DNA of 64,000 nucleotides from Gloeopeniophorella convolvens. Taxonomy: Eukaryota; Basidiomycota; Agaricomycetes; Russulales. The notes under the pieces were generated by a model. The model did no database searches and had not been told where the DNA came from. It worked only from the letters and a program-made list of their open reading frames with translations. Shown here piece after piece: positions 11,113 through 21,426 of the stretch (position 1 is its first letter; every line of letters begins with the position of its first letter). The DNA lies in NCBI GenBank assembly GCA_022496205.1, contig WTXD01000028.1, positions 62,001-126,000 of the forward strand. Direction: 5' to 3'. The position numbers and the translations under genes are program-made.

Positions 11113-13122
11113 CTAGTCCGAAAGATCCTCTAGCCATGCCCTCTCGGCTCCCGAACGACCCATCAAGAATTGCTCCCACAGCGTGTCGCCGTCAGTGTAG
11201 CCGTCAAGTGAGTCGTCATCAAAGTCGCGGTGATAGTGATGCGTGTGCAATAAGGCGTGTTGGGAATGTCCGCCATCATCCCCATCCCATTGAAGCTTCC
11301 CAACGAGGGTTTTTAGCGAGCGCACCTGGTTGTCACTGATGGTGCAGGATGTAATGTCCAATATTTTGATTGGGACGCCACACTTCCTCCGTCGATCGAC
11401 GATGGATCTGACGAGATCGTAGACTGTGCTCGCGCCGGGAACCTTTCGCGAAAAGGCCAACAATTCGAAGAATAGCGATTTCAACTCCCGGAAAGGAGGC
11501 GGGTTCACAGCCATCGGCATCGTCTGCTGCGGAGGGTCCTGACTGCCACGAGTGTTCTTGCCTTGTCCGCGAGCTTTGGGATTGCTGCTGCTAGTTGTGG
11601 CGATGGTCTGCTTTGGGGGGTTGATAGCCTGCAAAAGCGCGACCGTTCCACCCCCTAAGACCTCAACAGAAGTGATCTTGTCGCCCTGACGAAGTATTTG
11701 CTTCCAGTCGAGAGTGATCACTGGCTCCGAAGAAGACGTGAAGGCGATGCATTCAATGTCCGCAAGAGAGAGAGAGGCTAATGTTCGCTGCACCAGGCTC
11801 GACAACTTATTTGAGTCGTGATGGGTCTCGATGATAAGGTGAAGGTCGATCTCGTCGCTTTCGGGATCCTGGAAGATGCTGGAAGGGGGTTTCCCGGACT
11901 CAGGAAGTTTGTTCGTCGCTGATATTTCGAATGAATGTTTCGTGCCGTTGAGCATGAGGTCGAGGCTGCGGAATGTGACGGAACCAGGACTCCCAAAATG
12001 CGCCGCAATGAGGGAGACCACATGGCCCGGGTCTCCTTCTACTGGAGGAGGACTAGTGCATTCTAGGGCAATGCGGGCCGAAGGAGGCAACCTCACGGCC
12101 CCGAAGATACGGACAACATCAATACGCGGCCCAGCGAGGCTAATGAAGCTAAGCTTTGGGAGATTGACAGTCCGGGTGTGGGGGGCCGTTGACGGAGTAG
12201 ATGGTAAACAGTCCCGAAGGATAAGGGAATCAAGGGATGGCGAGTTTTCCATGACATCGAAAAGCGTGTCTAAGCTATCGAGGGCAGATGCCTTCTGGGC
12301 CGCTTTGTCCAGAGAAACGACAGTGAGGAGAGTTAACGGGGAGGACGGGAATGACGACCATGGGAGGGCGACGTTGCAGAGGGAGAGCTCCCGTAGCCTG
12401 GGCGCATGTCCTTTCAAAAAGGTAAGAGTGTTGGGACGCGGATGGTGTGAACCTCCAAGGAATCCTACAATGAGACGTTCCATCGTTGGCGCCTCACAAC
12501 CCAACATGTTTTGGACATGTTTTTGAGCTGATTCTGTCCATATGGCGGAGAGAGCCAGCTCGCGGATGCGAGAGAAGTTTTGCGAGAAGAGGGAGAGAGC
12601 CTGCTGGCTTGGGGTCTCCATAAAGCTGATATCGAGCGGCGCGCCCTTTGAACGAACCACCATCTCTGTGATCCACCTGGAACTTGGCTGGAACCCATCG
12701 AGTTTGCCCCATAAGGACGCGTCGTCCAGAGCAACTTGGCGCCAGTGTCGACACACGTGTGTGACGACGATCCAGCCCAAATTTTGTTTGCGGTCCTTGA
12801 AAGGCGGGTGTTCGAGTGTAAGGAGGGAGAAGATGCGAGCCAGTAGTTCGGGAGGTAGGATGGAGATGGGCACAAGGGCATTGCGCCGTGTCATCATTAA
12901 GAGCATGTTGAGCTTGACATCAGCGATTTGCTTCTCAACCATAGCACGGATAGTAGCTCGCGAGCTGTGGCTTCTAATAGCAGACCTGAATGGGTCCGGT
13001 TCGAAGGGCGGAGCGGTGGCGCTCGGTGCGCGTGTCTGAGCTCTGTATATCGATCGGTTGATTTCAGCAGTGGGTCGAGACATGCGCAGGACCCAGGCGC
13101 ACCTTCCTTTGGGACGAGACAT
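11113..13122 (-). CDS. F-box/LRR protein (paralogue 2)
   Basis: A single long minus-strand frame gives 669 residues from the ATG at 13122. An F-box core lies at about residues 85-105 (PISILPPELLARIFSLLTLEHPP), followed by THVCRHWRQVA and irregular leucine-rich repeats. A charged C-terminus ends WLEDLSD. It aligns end to end with paralogue 1 at 898-3048, so gene duplication is clear. The family role is substrate choice for an SCF ubiquitin ligase; the target is unknown. The start is uncertain: the frame stays open upstream to about 13310 through ten alanines encoded by a GCA tract, but no upstream in-frame ATG was seen. An upstream exon, as in paralogue 1, is possible. No internal breaks. Confidence 0.85.
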   Translation of the reverse strand: MSRPKGRCAWVLRMSRPTAEINRSIYRAQTRAPSATAPPFEPDPFRSAIRSHSSRATIRAMVEKQIADVKLNMLLMMTRRNALVPISILPPELLARIFSLLTLEHPPFKDRKQNLGWIVVTHVCRHWRQVALDDASLWGKLDGFQPSSRWITEMVVRSKGAPLDISFMETPSQQALSLFSQNFSRIRELALSAIWTESAQKHVQNMLGCEAPTMERLIVGFLGGSHHPRPNTLTFLKGHAPRLRELSLCNVALPWSSFPSSPLTLLTVVSLDKAAQKASALDSLDTLFDVMENSPSLDSLILRDCLPSTPSTAPHTRTVNLPKLSFISLAGPRIDVVRIFGAVRLPPSARIALECTSPPPVEGDPGHVVSLIAAHFGSPGSVTFRSLDLMLNGTKHSFEISATNKLPESGKPPSSIFQDPESDEIDLHLIIETHHDSNKLSSLVQRTLASLSLADIECIAFTSSSEPVITLDWKQILRQGDKITSVEVLGGGTVALLQAINPPKQTIATTSSSNPKARGQGKNTRGSQDPPQQTMPMAVNPPPFRELKSLFFELLAFSRKVPGASTVYDLVRSIVDRRRKCGVPIKILDITSCTISDNQVRSLKTLVGKLQWDGDDGGHSQHALLHTHHYHRDFDDDSLDGYTDGDTLWEQFLMGRSGAERAWLEDLSD

Positions 13123-13124
13123 TT

Positions 13125-13130
<6 letters not shown>

Positions 13131-13154
<24 letters not shown>
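13131..13154. repeat. GCT/GCA trinucleotide microsatellite
   Basis: About eight to nine perfect GCT units on the plus strand just before the F-box paralogue 2 start. In the gene's frame they encode a poly-alanine run if translation starts upstream; otherwise the tract lies in the 5' leader. Confidence 0.85.
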
Positions 13155-13155
<1 letters not shown>

Positions 13156-13941
13156 CGACCCGGGCGCGGAGACCTCGTTCGAGGTTGCTGTTTGCAAGGT
13201 TGCTTGTTTCAAGTTACGACCGTGCTCCTTAGTCCTACGATTCTGGCCTTGAGCCTGACGCTCTTTCTTGACGGGACGGGGTTTATTGCCTGATAATTCT
13301 GGTACTTCTTATGCGATGGACAGAGATGGACGTTGGATAAAACCACACTGGAGGTGCTCGGTGGTGGAGGGCGCACCCGTGCAGCGGCGACTTCGACGTG
13401 GCGTCACTTGGGCGCTCTTGGGCGCGACTGCGGATATCTCGGCGCTTTGCGAGTGCCACGCGCGTACGTCAGGCCGAACTCAAGGTCTACAGATCTACCC
13501 TCCCGTACGACCGACGAACAAGCCTTGCCATCGTCGGGGATTCCGGAATGTTCTAGGGTCACAGGGAGGTGCAAGCATTGCTTGATGGAGTGACAGCTAA
13601 GGAACGGATTCTGTGATGTCCTGCTAGAGTCCGCTCACGGCAACCCAGCGATGTCGCCATCTGGAGTAAGCTGCTTTGACACAGCTTCACGGCAAATTCG
13701 GGAGAAGTTCGAATATGACGCAACATCGATGAAACTTCTCAAATATCTCTTTTATATCTCTTAGACGATACACCGACAAGACTGGTGACACATGCAGGGG
13801 CTGGTGGTGGTGGCACACGCAAAGACAGGAAGAAAGAAACACAGGAAAAAGGAGCGGGAGCGGACGTGGGGAAAGACCTTCTAGCAGCCAAATACAAGAG
13901 ACCTCATCGCCGGCAGGATACTACATCGCATATGCGTACAT
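13155..13941. other. Intergenic region, no gene seen
   Basis: This holds the probable upstream region of F-box paralogue 2 and the 3' flank of the eEF1B-gamma gene. A short GGT/GTG-rich run lies at about 13800-13815. No coding motif was recognised. Confidence 0.45.
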
Positions 13942-15581
13942 TTACTTGAACTAAAAGCAACGAACATTCAGTAACTGCGCGGGAGATTGCAAGGGGTATT
14001 ACGCACGTTTTTGCCGTCGGCCCACTTCTTGCCACCGATCTCGAGGTCCCACGCGAGCGCAGCCTCGAAGAACGCCTTCTGCTCAGCATTCTCGAGGTCG
14101 ACACGCTCGTAGGTGTAGCTCTCCCAATCCGGCGCAACCTCAACGACGGGCTTGATCTCGGGCCCGCGCGCAATGAGTGCGCCGGTAATGATCGAATCGT
14201 TGGCCGTACCGAGCACACCCACCGAGCCGAAGAGGTACTTGCGCGACGCCTCGAGGCGGTTGAAGAAGCCGCCGATCTGGTTCGAGGACATGAATACCTG
14301 CGTGAGCTCCTCGTTGTACTTGAACTCGACACGCCAAACAGAGAAGCCCTCCTTGTCGAAGCTGCATGGTATGACGTCGTTAGAGTAGAGCCATATACGA
14401 TACTTAGAGCGACGTACTTCTGGTAGAACCACTCAAGGGAGCCCCCAGCGCCACGCGTGTCCTTGTTGGAGTACGCACGCTTCCAGTCCTCGAGGTTAAA
14501 TGTCGACTTGGGAAGCAAGTCGAGGGGGTTCTTCTCCTTCGGTGCCTCTTCATAGGGCTTATCGTCGTCATCGTCGTCAGCCTCCTCTTTCTTCGGCTTC
14601 TTCTCAGCCTTAGGCTGTGCGGGTGCAGCAGGTGCCTTCTCCTTCTTCTCCTTAGCGGGAGGCGTGTACTGCAGCGCCTTCTCAACAAATGCAGTGGAAC
14701 CAAAGACAGAAGTGAGGTTGGGCTGGTTGACGATGGTCTCGAAGTGACGGACGAGGTTCGGAAGCTTCGCGCGAAGGGCAGCGTCGACAGTAGTGGAGAA
14801 CGCAGACTGAAGCTCGGCAGCGACCGTGATGTCGGCAAGGGTGATACGCTCAGTAGCAAGGAAAGTGCGGGTGGCGAGGTGCTTTTCGAGGATGGTGAGG
14901 GCGGCGGTCAAGCGGTCCTGGAAGATGGTGTGGATCTACGCAAACGGTTGAGACCAGAAGTGAGCAGCACGCAAGAATCACGTACGGGCTTGTTATAAGG
15001 GTTGATGGTGCCTTTTACGAGCTGAAGGATGAGGGTATTGTAGGGAGAGATAGAGGAGTCGACGAACGCGACCCATTGGTCGATGAGAGCTGCGTCTGTG
15101 GCGCCATGGCCGATGAGGGTGGAATTGGGGGCAAGGGAGGCAACTGGATATCGAAGTCAATAACTGATTGGAGACGATGGATGGAGTCGTGTCGATTTGC
15201 CCTAAACCCTAGGCCCTAGGCCCAAGTCAAAGCAAAGAGCGTAGCACGCCCCGAGGGCGCAAGAGCATCGAGTCTCACGGGCCGCGAATCCTGAAGAGGT
15301 GCTGGGTAACGTGAAACTATGACTCACTGTAACGGCCAACGGCGCTGGCCTCAAAGACAGAGAAACCGTCCTTGCTGGTGAAGGAGGGTGTTTTGACGAT
15401 GTCAGAGGTAGTCTCCTTGACCTCGACAGAGAGACCGGCGAAGGCAGCGATGGCGCTGATCTGTTTAGCGGGAACAGCGGCATACATAGATTAGCGAGCT
15501 GACCTAACACGGCAAGATAAGAGATCAACATACGCGCTTTCCCTCGACCTCTGAGGCGGTATAGACGATTCCAGCTGACAT
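13942..15581 (-). CDS. Translation elongation factor eEF1B gamma subunit
   Basis: Six exons on the minus strand (15581-15534, 15460-15328, 15143-14986, 14935-14418, 14361-14007, 13950-13942) splice in phase to 406 residues, the usual family length. The N-terminal half is the glutathione-transferase fold (MSAGIVYTASEVEGKR ... TDAALIDQWVAFVDSSISPYN ... RTFLATERITLADITVA). A Lys/Ala/Pro and acidic linker leads to the conserved C-terminal EF1G domain (LPKSTFNLEDWKRAYSN ... GGSLEWFYQNFDKEGFSVWR ... EELTQVFMSSNQIGGFFNRLE), ending WADGKNFK. The subunit anchors the eEF1B complex, which reloads eEF1A with GTP during translation. The last exon is only 9 nt (Phe-Lys-stop). A housekeeping gene, expected to be single-copy. 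Confidence 0.97.
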
Positions 15582-16835
15582 ATCTATGCTGTGGAGCTTT
15601 TGGTAGAGAAGGAGGGAGGTGAGTGGTGGATGAAGAAAAGGAGGAGCGAGTAGATGCGCGATGAGATTTTGATCAATCCCAAATTTTTTCGGACATCGAT
15701 ATCTTATGTAATCCTGCCCTAAACCAGCTAATCGCCTTCTCCCAGCTTCTCCTCTTCACTGTCACTACTGTCACCACTGTCGCTGACCGCGAATCAACAC
15801 GGCCCCGGGTGGGCACTTTTACACCCTGCGGCCTTATATACGATAGCTGGACTTTTACTTTCTGCTTCTGTGATCCTCATCGGGAGCGCACTCTGAATAA
15901 CGGACATGGATCCTGTTCGTCTGCTGCAGACTTCTAGCTCTCACCTCGGATCATCGTCGTGGACTCAGTTCGGGACTTGTTTTAGGCTTCCTTGCCAGCA
16001 TTTTTCAGAGTGTCCATGGCGTCTGCCAAGGTCTCACGGAGCTGAAAATCGACTGCGCGCTCGTTCCTAGACAATGTCCTGACTCACAAATCTGACCGAG
16101 CAGACTTATCTCTGCCACGTGGTCAATGATACTGGGGCGATGGCCATGGGCATTGATTGGACCTCGGGTTGGCAACTCTGCAGGTTTCAAGACGATTGTA
16201 AGGTGCTCTGGTTACATGAGCTCTCACCAGCCAACTAGGTCCACCGGGAGCCCTGCTCCCGTCTGGGAATCGCGCTGGTACTGACTCTCGCACTGAGCTT
16301 GGGTGCCCGCCACAACTCGGTCTTCAATCATGCGACATATCCCTCGGCAGAAATACCCAAATAAGCTTGGCTTCTTTGTCAGCAATCTCAAAGACGGTGC
16401 CACCGTTACCTTCGATACGACCGTCTTGAGCGATGAGGCGAGGCTTGACGTACCGGATGGCTGAGCCTCTTTCAGTGGATGCAATTGAAGGCTGTTGTAT
16501 TCGGGATTGAATGCGGTCTTCTCAACTTTCAGCTTGCTCCTCCATCGTAAGCGGTTTCTATCTTCGCTGCTGGTAGTTTATTCCCCTTACGACCCATTTC
16601 TACTCTAGGATGCAACACATTTGAACGTGCTAGTAACACACCCTATATCCCAAGTCGCTGCGTCTCTTCTTTCCGAACGTGCTTCCTGTCCAAGGATAGC
16701 TTCACATGTACATAAGTGCGGCTTGGATTATCTGCTCGTTCGTGTATGTGCGATGCATGCAGTCCCGCCGTTGGCGCAAAGCAACTAAGTAAGACCGCTT
16801 ATCCATCAGGTAATACTTGAACAAATCGCCACTGA
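15582..16835. other. eEF1B-gamma upstream region and coding-like relic
   Basis: A TATATAA on the minus strand at about 15836-15842 may belong to the eEF1B-gamma promoter. Between about 15980 and 16560 the minus strand has short coding-like islands. They include a frame with GRIEGNGGTVFEIADKEAKL (near 16370-16430), a frame with IVLKPAELPTRGPINAHGHR (near 16130-16200) and one ending LADAMDTLKNAGKEA-stop (near 15983). They are separated by stops and have no consistent exon chain, so this looks like a decayed gene I cannot identify. Confidence 0.35.
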
Positions 16836-17124
16836 ATTCGACACGAAGTACACGGCAAAGGACAACTGCAACTACAAATATGTTCAGGGCCTCGTTGGAG
16901 CCGTCCTAAGCACTCGGTCGCTCCTACACGCTCGCTCGTACAACAAGAACTAAACATCTTTGTTTCTGGATTTTGCGGGACATTTTTCGAGATGAATAGA
17001 AAGACTTTCGAGACCCTTCTGCCGGTTGACGAGTATTGACCGTTGTGTCATGTGTGAGTTGACCTAGATGATACATGAGCTCGATGTCATGGTCGCATTA
17101 TAGAACAACGCGGGCGCCTTACAC

Positions 17125-17782
17125 TTATTCACCGGGGGCGAGGATTTGCGGCTTGAACGGCGAAGGAATGGGGATGAGCCTGACCGTCCTAGTTACCGGA
17201 CGGCCCGTGATGCCGATGGGACGACGGAAGAGCTGGAAGACCCATAGCTGCACGTAGAGCCAGCGACCTCCAGGAATCGTGCGCACGAAGAAGTTAGCAA
17301 CCCCTTTCACGATGCCGATGTTGAATGAAACCCTGACGCCATCTTTCAGGTTTCCCCTGACGGGTACCAGCCTATGGATCGTGATGAACGGAATGAAGAT
17401 AGACAGATAGCCGTTGATGTCAAGAGTGACCAGGTTGATGACGCCTTGGAGCTACACAGGGTGGCGACGACAGTGAGTATTGGCGAGGGCAGAGGTGGCG
17501 ACCTATGATGCTCACGTTCCAAAAGAAGCACCAGAACATCCAAAATACGTTGAAACGCCACCACCTGAAGGGAGGGAGCCCGAAGACGGGGGCGCCAGCT
17601 TCAGCGAAGACGTGGACCTGTTCAGCCCCTTGCTCGGCATCCTCAGCATCAACCAGCTGGTGGTGATTGTCGAGCCACTCGGAGAGGTCTACGTTGCCAA
17701 TCGTCAACAACTTCTCAGAAGGGAATTTAAGACGAAACGAACCTTCGGCAGGGTTGACCGGGGGGATTTCAGCTTCAGACAT
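17125..17782 (-). CDS. Unknown small protein, family A copy 1
   Basis: Two exons on the minus strand (17782-17516 and 17451-17125) with a 64-nt GTGAGC...TAG intron give 197 residues in phase. I do not recognise the family. The N-terminal part is hydrophilic (MSEAEIPPVNPAEGS ... DNHHQLVDAEDAEQGAEQ). A striking aromatic run RWWRFNVFWMFWCFFWN sits right before the splice site. Exon 2 is beta-rich (LDINGYLSIFIPFI ... GNLKDGVRVSFNIGIVKG ... WLYVQLWVFQLFRR ... TVRLIPIP). There is no signal peptide. The orthologous copy at 23799-24462 is also open. Their first exons differ at only 3 of 267 sites whereas their 64-nt introns differ at 5, suggesting constraint. The aromatic run is in a different frame from the Gly-rich reading of the decayed copies, so the frame there is not fully certain. 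Confidence 0.6.
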
Positions 17783-17845
17783 GTCGTTGCTACTTGACTG
17801 TGTGGATGTAGTGGACGATGGTGAGTCTCAGGAAATGCTGTAACC

Positions 17846-17851
17846 TTTATA
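17846..17851 (-). promoter_or_regulatory. TATA box of family A copy 1
   Basis: TATAAA on the minus strand, 64 nt upstream of the start codon. The same spacing and flanking sequence (GGGGTATAAAGGTTA) is kept in copy 2. Confidence 0.6.
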
Positions 17852-20475
17852 CCCCGGATTCCACTGAGTTGAAAGTCAGATTGAACTCGGGGTACGAACA
17901 AGTGTCTTACTGCAGCGATAGATGTTAATGTATCCAGATCTGGATGTAAGTGTACGAATATGGCACCCACGATGAGAGGTCTGAAAGGTTCCCTCAGGAT
18001 CCTTCTACCTGGGTGAACAAGGCTCAATATTCCCATGAACCTTGCTCCCAGGAGAGTCGTTCGGAAAAGTCATGGGGAGCTTGGCTGCACCGAATCGGCA
18101 ACGCGTCTTCAGTGCTAAGAGTGCGGCCGTGTCAAGATGGGCGCCCCCACCGCCTGACTGGTAAACAAATTGGAGCACAGGGGTCATTTGAGATCGGGAG
18201 ATTGAATGAGCCCAATGTGCATAGTGGTGGCCCCATGATCTTCACTGCGCGTTACGACCTGACTATGACCCGTCAGCGCTTCAGCAATTATTCAACGCCA
18301 CTACTGATTCTGCAGCAATACCATACCTGATCTCGGGTTCGCCAAACAGAACCCAAAGGAGATATACCGTAGTGGACGGGATACCTAGTAACCTGCTGCC
18401 ATATTGGCCTCCTATCAACTCGTTATAAGAAAGATTTGGGAAGGATGGCAAAGGCTTGCGCGGGGGCTTCAGCTTCAGCTCTGGCGCTCCCGGCATCGGC
18501 AAATTGCGAGTCTCCGCTCAACGCCATGACCAGTGTGCGGGTGCGCGCGCGGAGTCGCCGTTGCTACGGCCACTGTCTATACCCCTCCATCCAAACATGT
18601 TCGACGCGCCCGCGACCGGTACGCCGATTGATATTTATGACAGTTTTTCCAGAAAGTTTTCTTGTACATGTGGTATTCCGTGAATGGGCTGTCATGCATT
18701 TGGCGCTACGTCGACGTCATTATGGGCCGTGGCTTTTGGGTCTGCGTATCGAGACTCAACGGTGCTGGGCACCCTTGATTTAGCCTATGTGTAAAGAAGC
18801 TATGCTGCGCAATATTCGCTCGCTTCCATTCATCAACTCCGGGGCTTTGCGCCCGTAAAAGCTCCCTCACAGTGCCTTTTTCGGGATCAACGGGCCTCAA
18901 CCTCCGTGCACCATGTTCTCAATGCCAAATACAACGGAGTACGTACTACATTCCGGAATTGGCCACGCACGGAAGCTGACTATTCAGACCTGTGGGTTGT
19001 CTACCCACATCTACGCAGCAGGCGCGTGGTGCATGCTCCTTCCAGACCTATCTTTCGGTGACTGGTGTGGAACCTGAGGACGTCAACCCATGCATCGAAG
19101 ATATGGGCGCTCTAGTGCTCAATAAAGAGAGTACGGTGGTGCGGCCCCTTGAAATGTGCATCTCCTGGGGCCTGGCACATCTAGTGCTGTATCGAAAGTC
19201 ACTCGTCGAATCTATACGCCCAGCGGTACCTCTGTGGCGTTGGGGCGGTGGCCTTCTGGCCTACTAGGCTCTTGTCAAGACCCTGCATGATCGTGGGCGG
19301 AGCTGGTTTGAACTGTGCTATGTCGTGCCGCTTGTTTTCCGGACGAGAGCGTGTATTCGACGTTCTCACTGGTACCCTGTATCAGAGGTGCGCCGGTGAA
19401 CTTGCAACAGTAATCACCATTTCGCGTAATTGGATGTTGCTTCGTTGCACCCGGCTCGGATTGACCTAGACCCGTACATCTGCGCTTTATCTCCAAAGCA
19501 GGTGGGTTTCAGGCCAGACCTTTCTTCGTTCCGCCGATACTCGAACGTTCGTTTGGAAACGCTTGTTTACGGCTGAGGGGCCGGTAAGGCCTCATATGTG
19601 CAAGCAGACACCTCCCTGACCTGTTACTTTCTGTTTAGATATAAATTTGGTTTGATGGAAAAGCACTGTGGACAGATCCTCAGCAAGAACCCGTCTCCAG
19701 AGCCAATGCTGCATCTCAGTTGATATGTATGCGCCTCAGCCTGACGGTCATCACCACTTGTAGGTTCGCCTCAGGCTAGGCTGCCCCGTAATTCCAGCAA
19801 CGCCACTCCGGTTAGTCTCGCGCCATATATCATGTTGTCGGAGTTCTGCGCTGGAACCTGCGGTTCGAGATGTCACATCGGTCCCTGCTCAGATGCCTCG
19901 CGAGAACATCGCACAATATCGTGGGATATGTCGACTTCATTTACGCTCAGCTGACAGTCAGGAGTTATCCACGGCGCCTTCCACCGTCATCTGCGTTCCG
20001 TTCACCTTCCGACCGTCAACAGCCTTATTCCTGTGGGCTCAATAGAGAAGCTCAGGAACCCTCAATTTCGTAGATCCGACGAGACTGGACGCTTGATACA
20101 CATACAATGTGGACCTGCCATGGCTATGTGCGCACCACCGCGCGCTAGGCGGTGAGTGGCTGCCATCGCGGACTCGCCAAGCCTGTGCCAAACCGGGTGC
20201 TCCTTGACGCACATTATTTGCGCAGCTCGACATTCTTGTGATTTGTCTGATTTCCAGAGCCAACTATCGCCTGCGCGACGCGTTCGTACTTATTCTCTTA
20301 TTTCTGAATCAGGCCAGCGGGAGGATGCGTGGCTCACAAAGGCAGGTCAATTAAACAAGCAGTTTGTCGACCTCAGGGAGACCTGGCCTGTAGGTGTCGC
20401 CCGACACCTTCCGCAGACAGTACTGTACAATCGATGCCATCAATGACAGACCTCTGATCATGCCGCCTTCATCAT
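17852..20475. other. Unit 1 interior, no intact gene
   Basis: Repeat-unit DNA between the two family members. Short frames such as the one near 18992-19267 (VEPEDVNPCIEDMGALVLNK) have a counterpart at 25607-25873, but this follows from the duplication itself. No domain was recognised. Likely relics and upstream sequence of family A copy 1. Confidence 0.4.
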
Positions 20476-20733
20476 CTAACCCAAAGACAGTCTATTCACT
20501 GACGCTAAGGCTTCTTGCATAGTAACATCGGTTCGGAAGTCGAAATTATACACGACAAGGACCTTGTCTCGAGACAATGTAACCCAGCGCGCACGTCCTT
20601 TTTCTTCAATTTTCTGTATTTTCATAAAGTCAGAGCTACTGTTGAAGGGTGGCATTCCAATGTGAAGATGGAGGTGGAGGCCTGATGCGTTTCGCCAAGA
20701 CTGCCTGAGATAGCCTTCGTAAGTAGCGCGCAC
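20476..20733 (-). CDS. Small unrecognised open frame in unit 1
   Basis: An 85-residue minus-strand frame beginning MRATYEGYLRQSW and ending ALASVNRLSLG. I do not recognise it. The corresponding region of unit 2 (about 27060-27300) is interrupted, so the frame is not conserved. It lies just downstream of the decayed family B copy and may be a relic exon or chance. Confidence 0.2.
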   Translation of the reverse strand: MRATYEGYLRQSWRNASGLHLHLHIGMPPFNSSSDFMKIQKIEEKGRARWVTLSRDKVLVVYNFDFRTDVTMQEALASVNRLSLG

Positions 20734-20760
20734 AGTACCAAGGAGGGACGCGGCTTACGA

Positions 20761-21426
20761 TCATTCCTCGAGTGCTAATGGGCGGAAAGCTTGTGGGATA
20801 GGAATGAGCCTGATCGTCCTGACGAATGGAAGGGGGAGGGGGAGGGGACGACGGAAGAGTTCCCAGACGGACAGTTGCACTGTCAGCCAGCGGAGGCCAG
20901 GGATTGAGCCACTTGCGTAGAACCGAGCGACACCCCTGACGATGCCTAAATTAAAACCGACCCTAACACCATCGCCCCTCAGGTTGCCTTTCACAACCAT
21001 CAGCTTCTGGTTTATGATGAACGGGATGAATATGAAGAGGGTGGCATTGATATCAAGGTTGACCAAGTGTATGACGCCTTGGAGCTATGGACAATGGCAA
21101 AAGGTGGGATCATACCATCAGCACGAGCGGTGCACCGCACCAGAAGAGGCAGTACTTACACTCCATGGGAAGCACCCGAATATCCAAAAGACATTGAACC
21201 TCCACCACCTCCAGGGAGGTATCCCGAAGATGGGGGGCCGGCGTCGGCGAAGACGTGAATCTGTTCCTCGGACTCCCCGTCTTCAGGAGGAATCAGCTGG
21301 TGGTGATTGTCAAGCCATACGTTAAGGTCTATCATTCTGGATGTCAGTAACATATACACTCGAACGTAGGCTGAGCTGAGGCTTGCCATTGTCGGGGTGG
21401 ACGTCGGGAATCTCGGATTCAGACAT
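20761..21426 (-). pseudogene. Decayed paralogue of family A (family B copy 1)
   Basis: From the ATG at 21426 the minus strand reads MSESEIPDVHPDNGKPQLSL, then needs a frame change before DLNVWLDNHHQLIPPEDGES. A second change is needed before the splice site, where the sequence matching the aromatic run of family A appears. Exon 2 is well kept: LQGVIHLVNLDINATLFIFI ... WLTVQLSVWELFRR ... TIRLIPIP, with a stop at 20761. Intron position and exon-2 pattern match family A, so the two are ancient duplicates. The frameshifts indicate a pseudogene, or a gene with an additional small intron I could not place. Confidence 0.55.

Noticed and set aside
13122..13310. Poly-alanine N-terminus for F-box paralogue 2
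   Set aside because: The frame is open, but no ATG was found upstream of 13122, so I used the ATG after the alanine tract. An undetected upstream exon remains possible.
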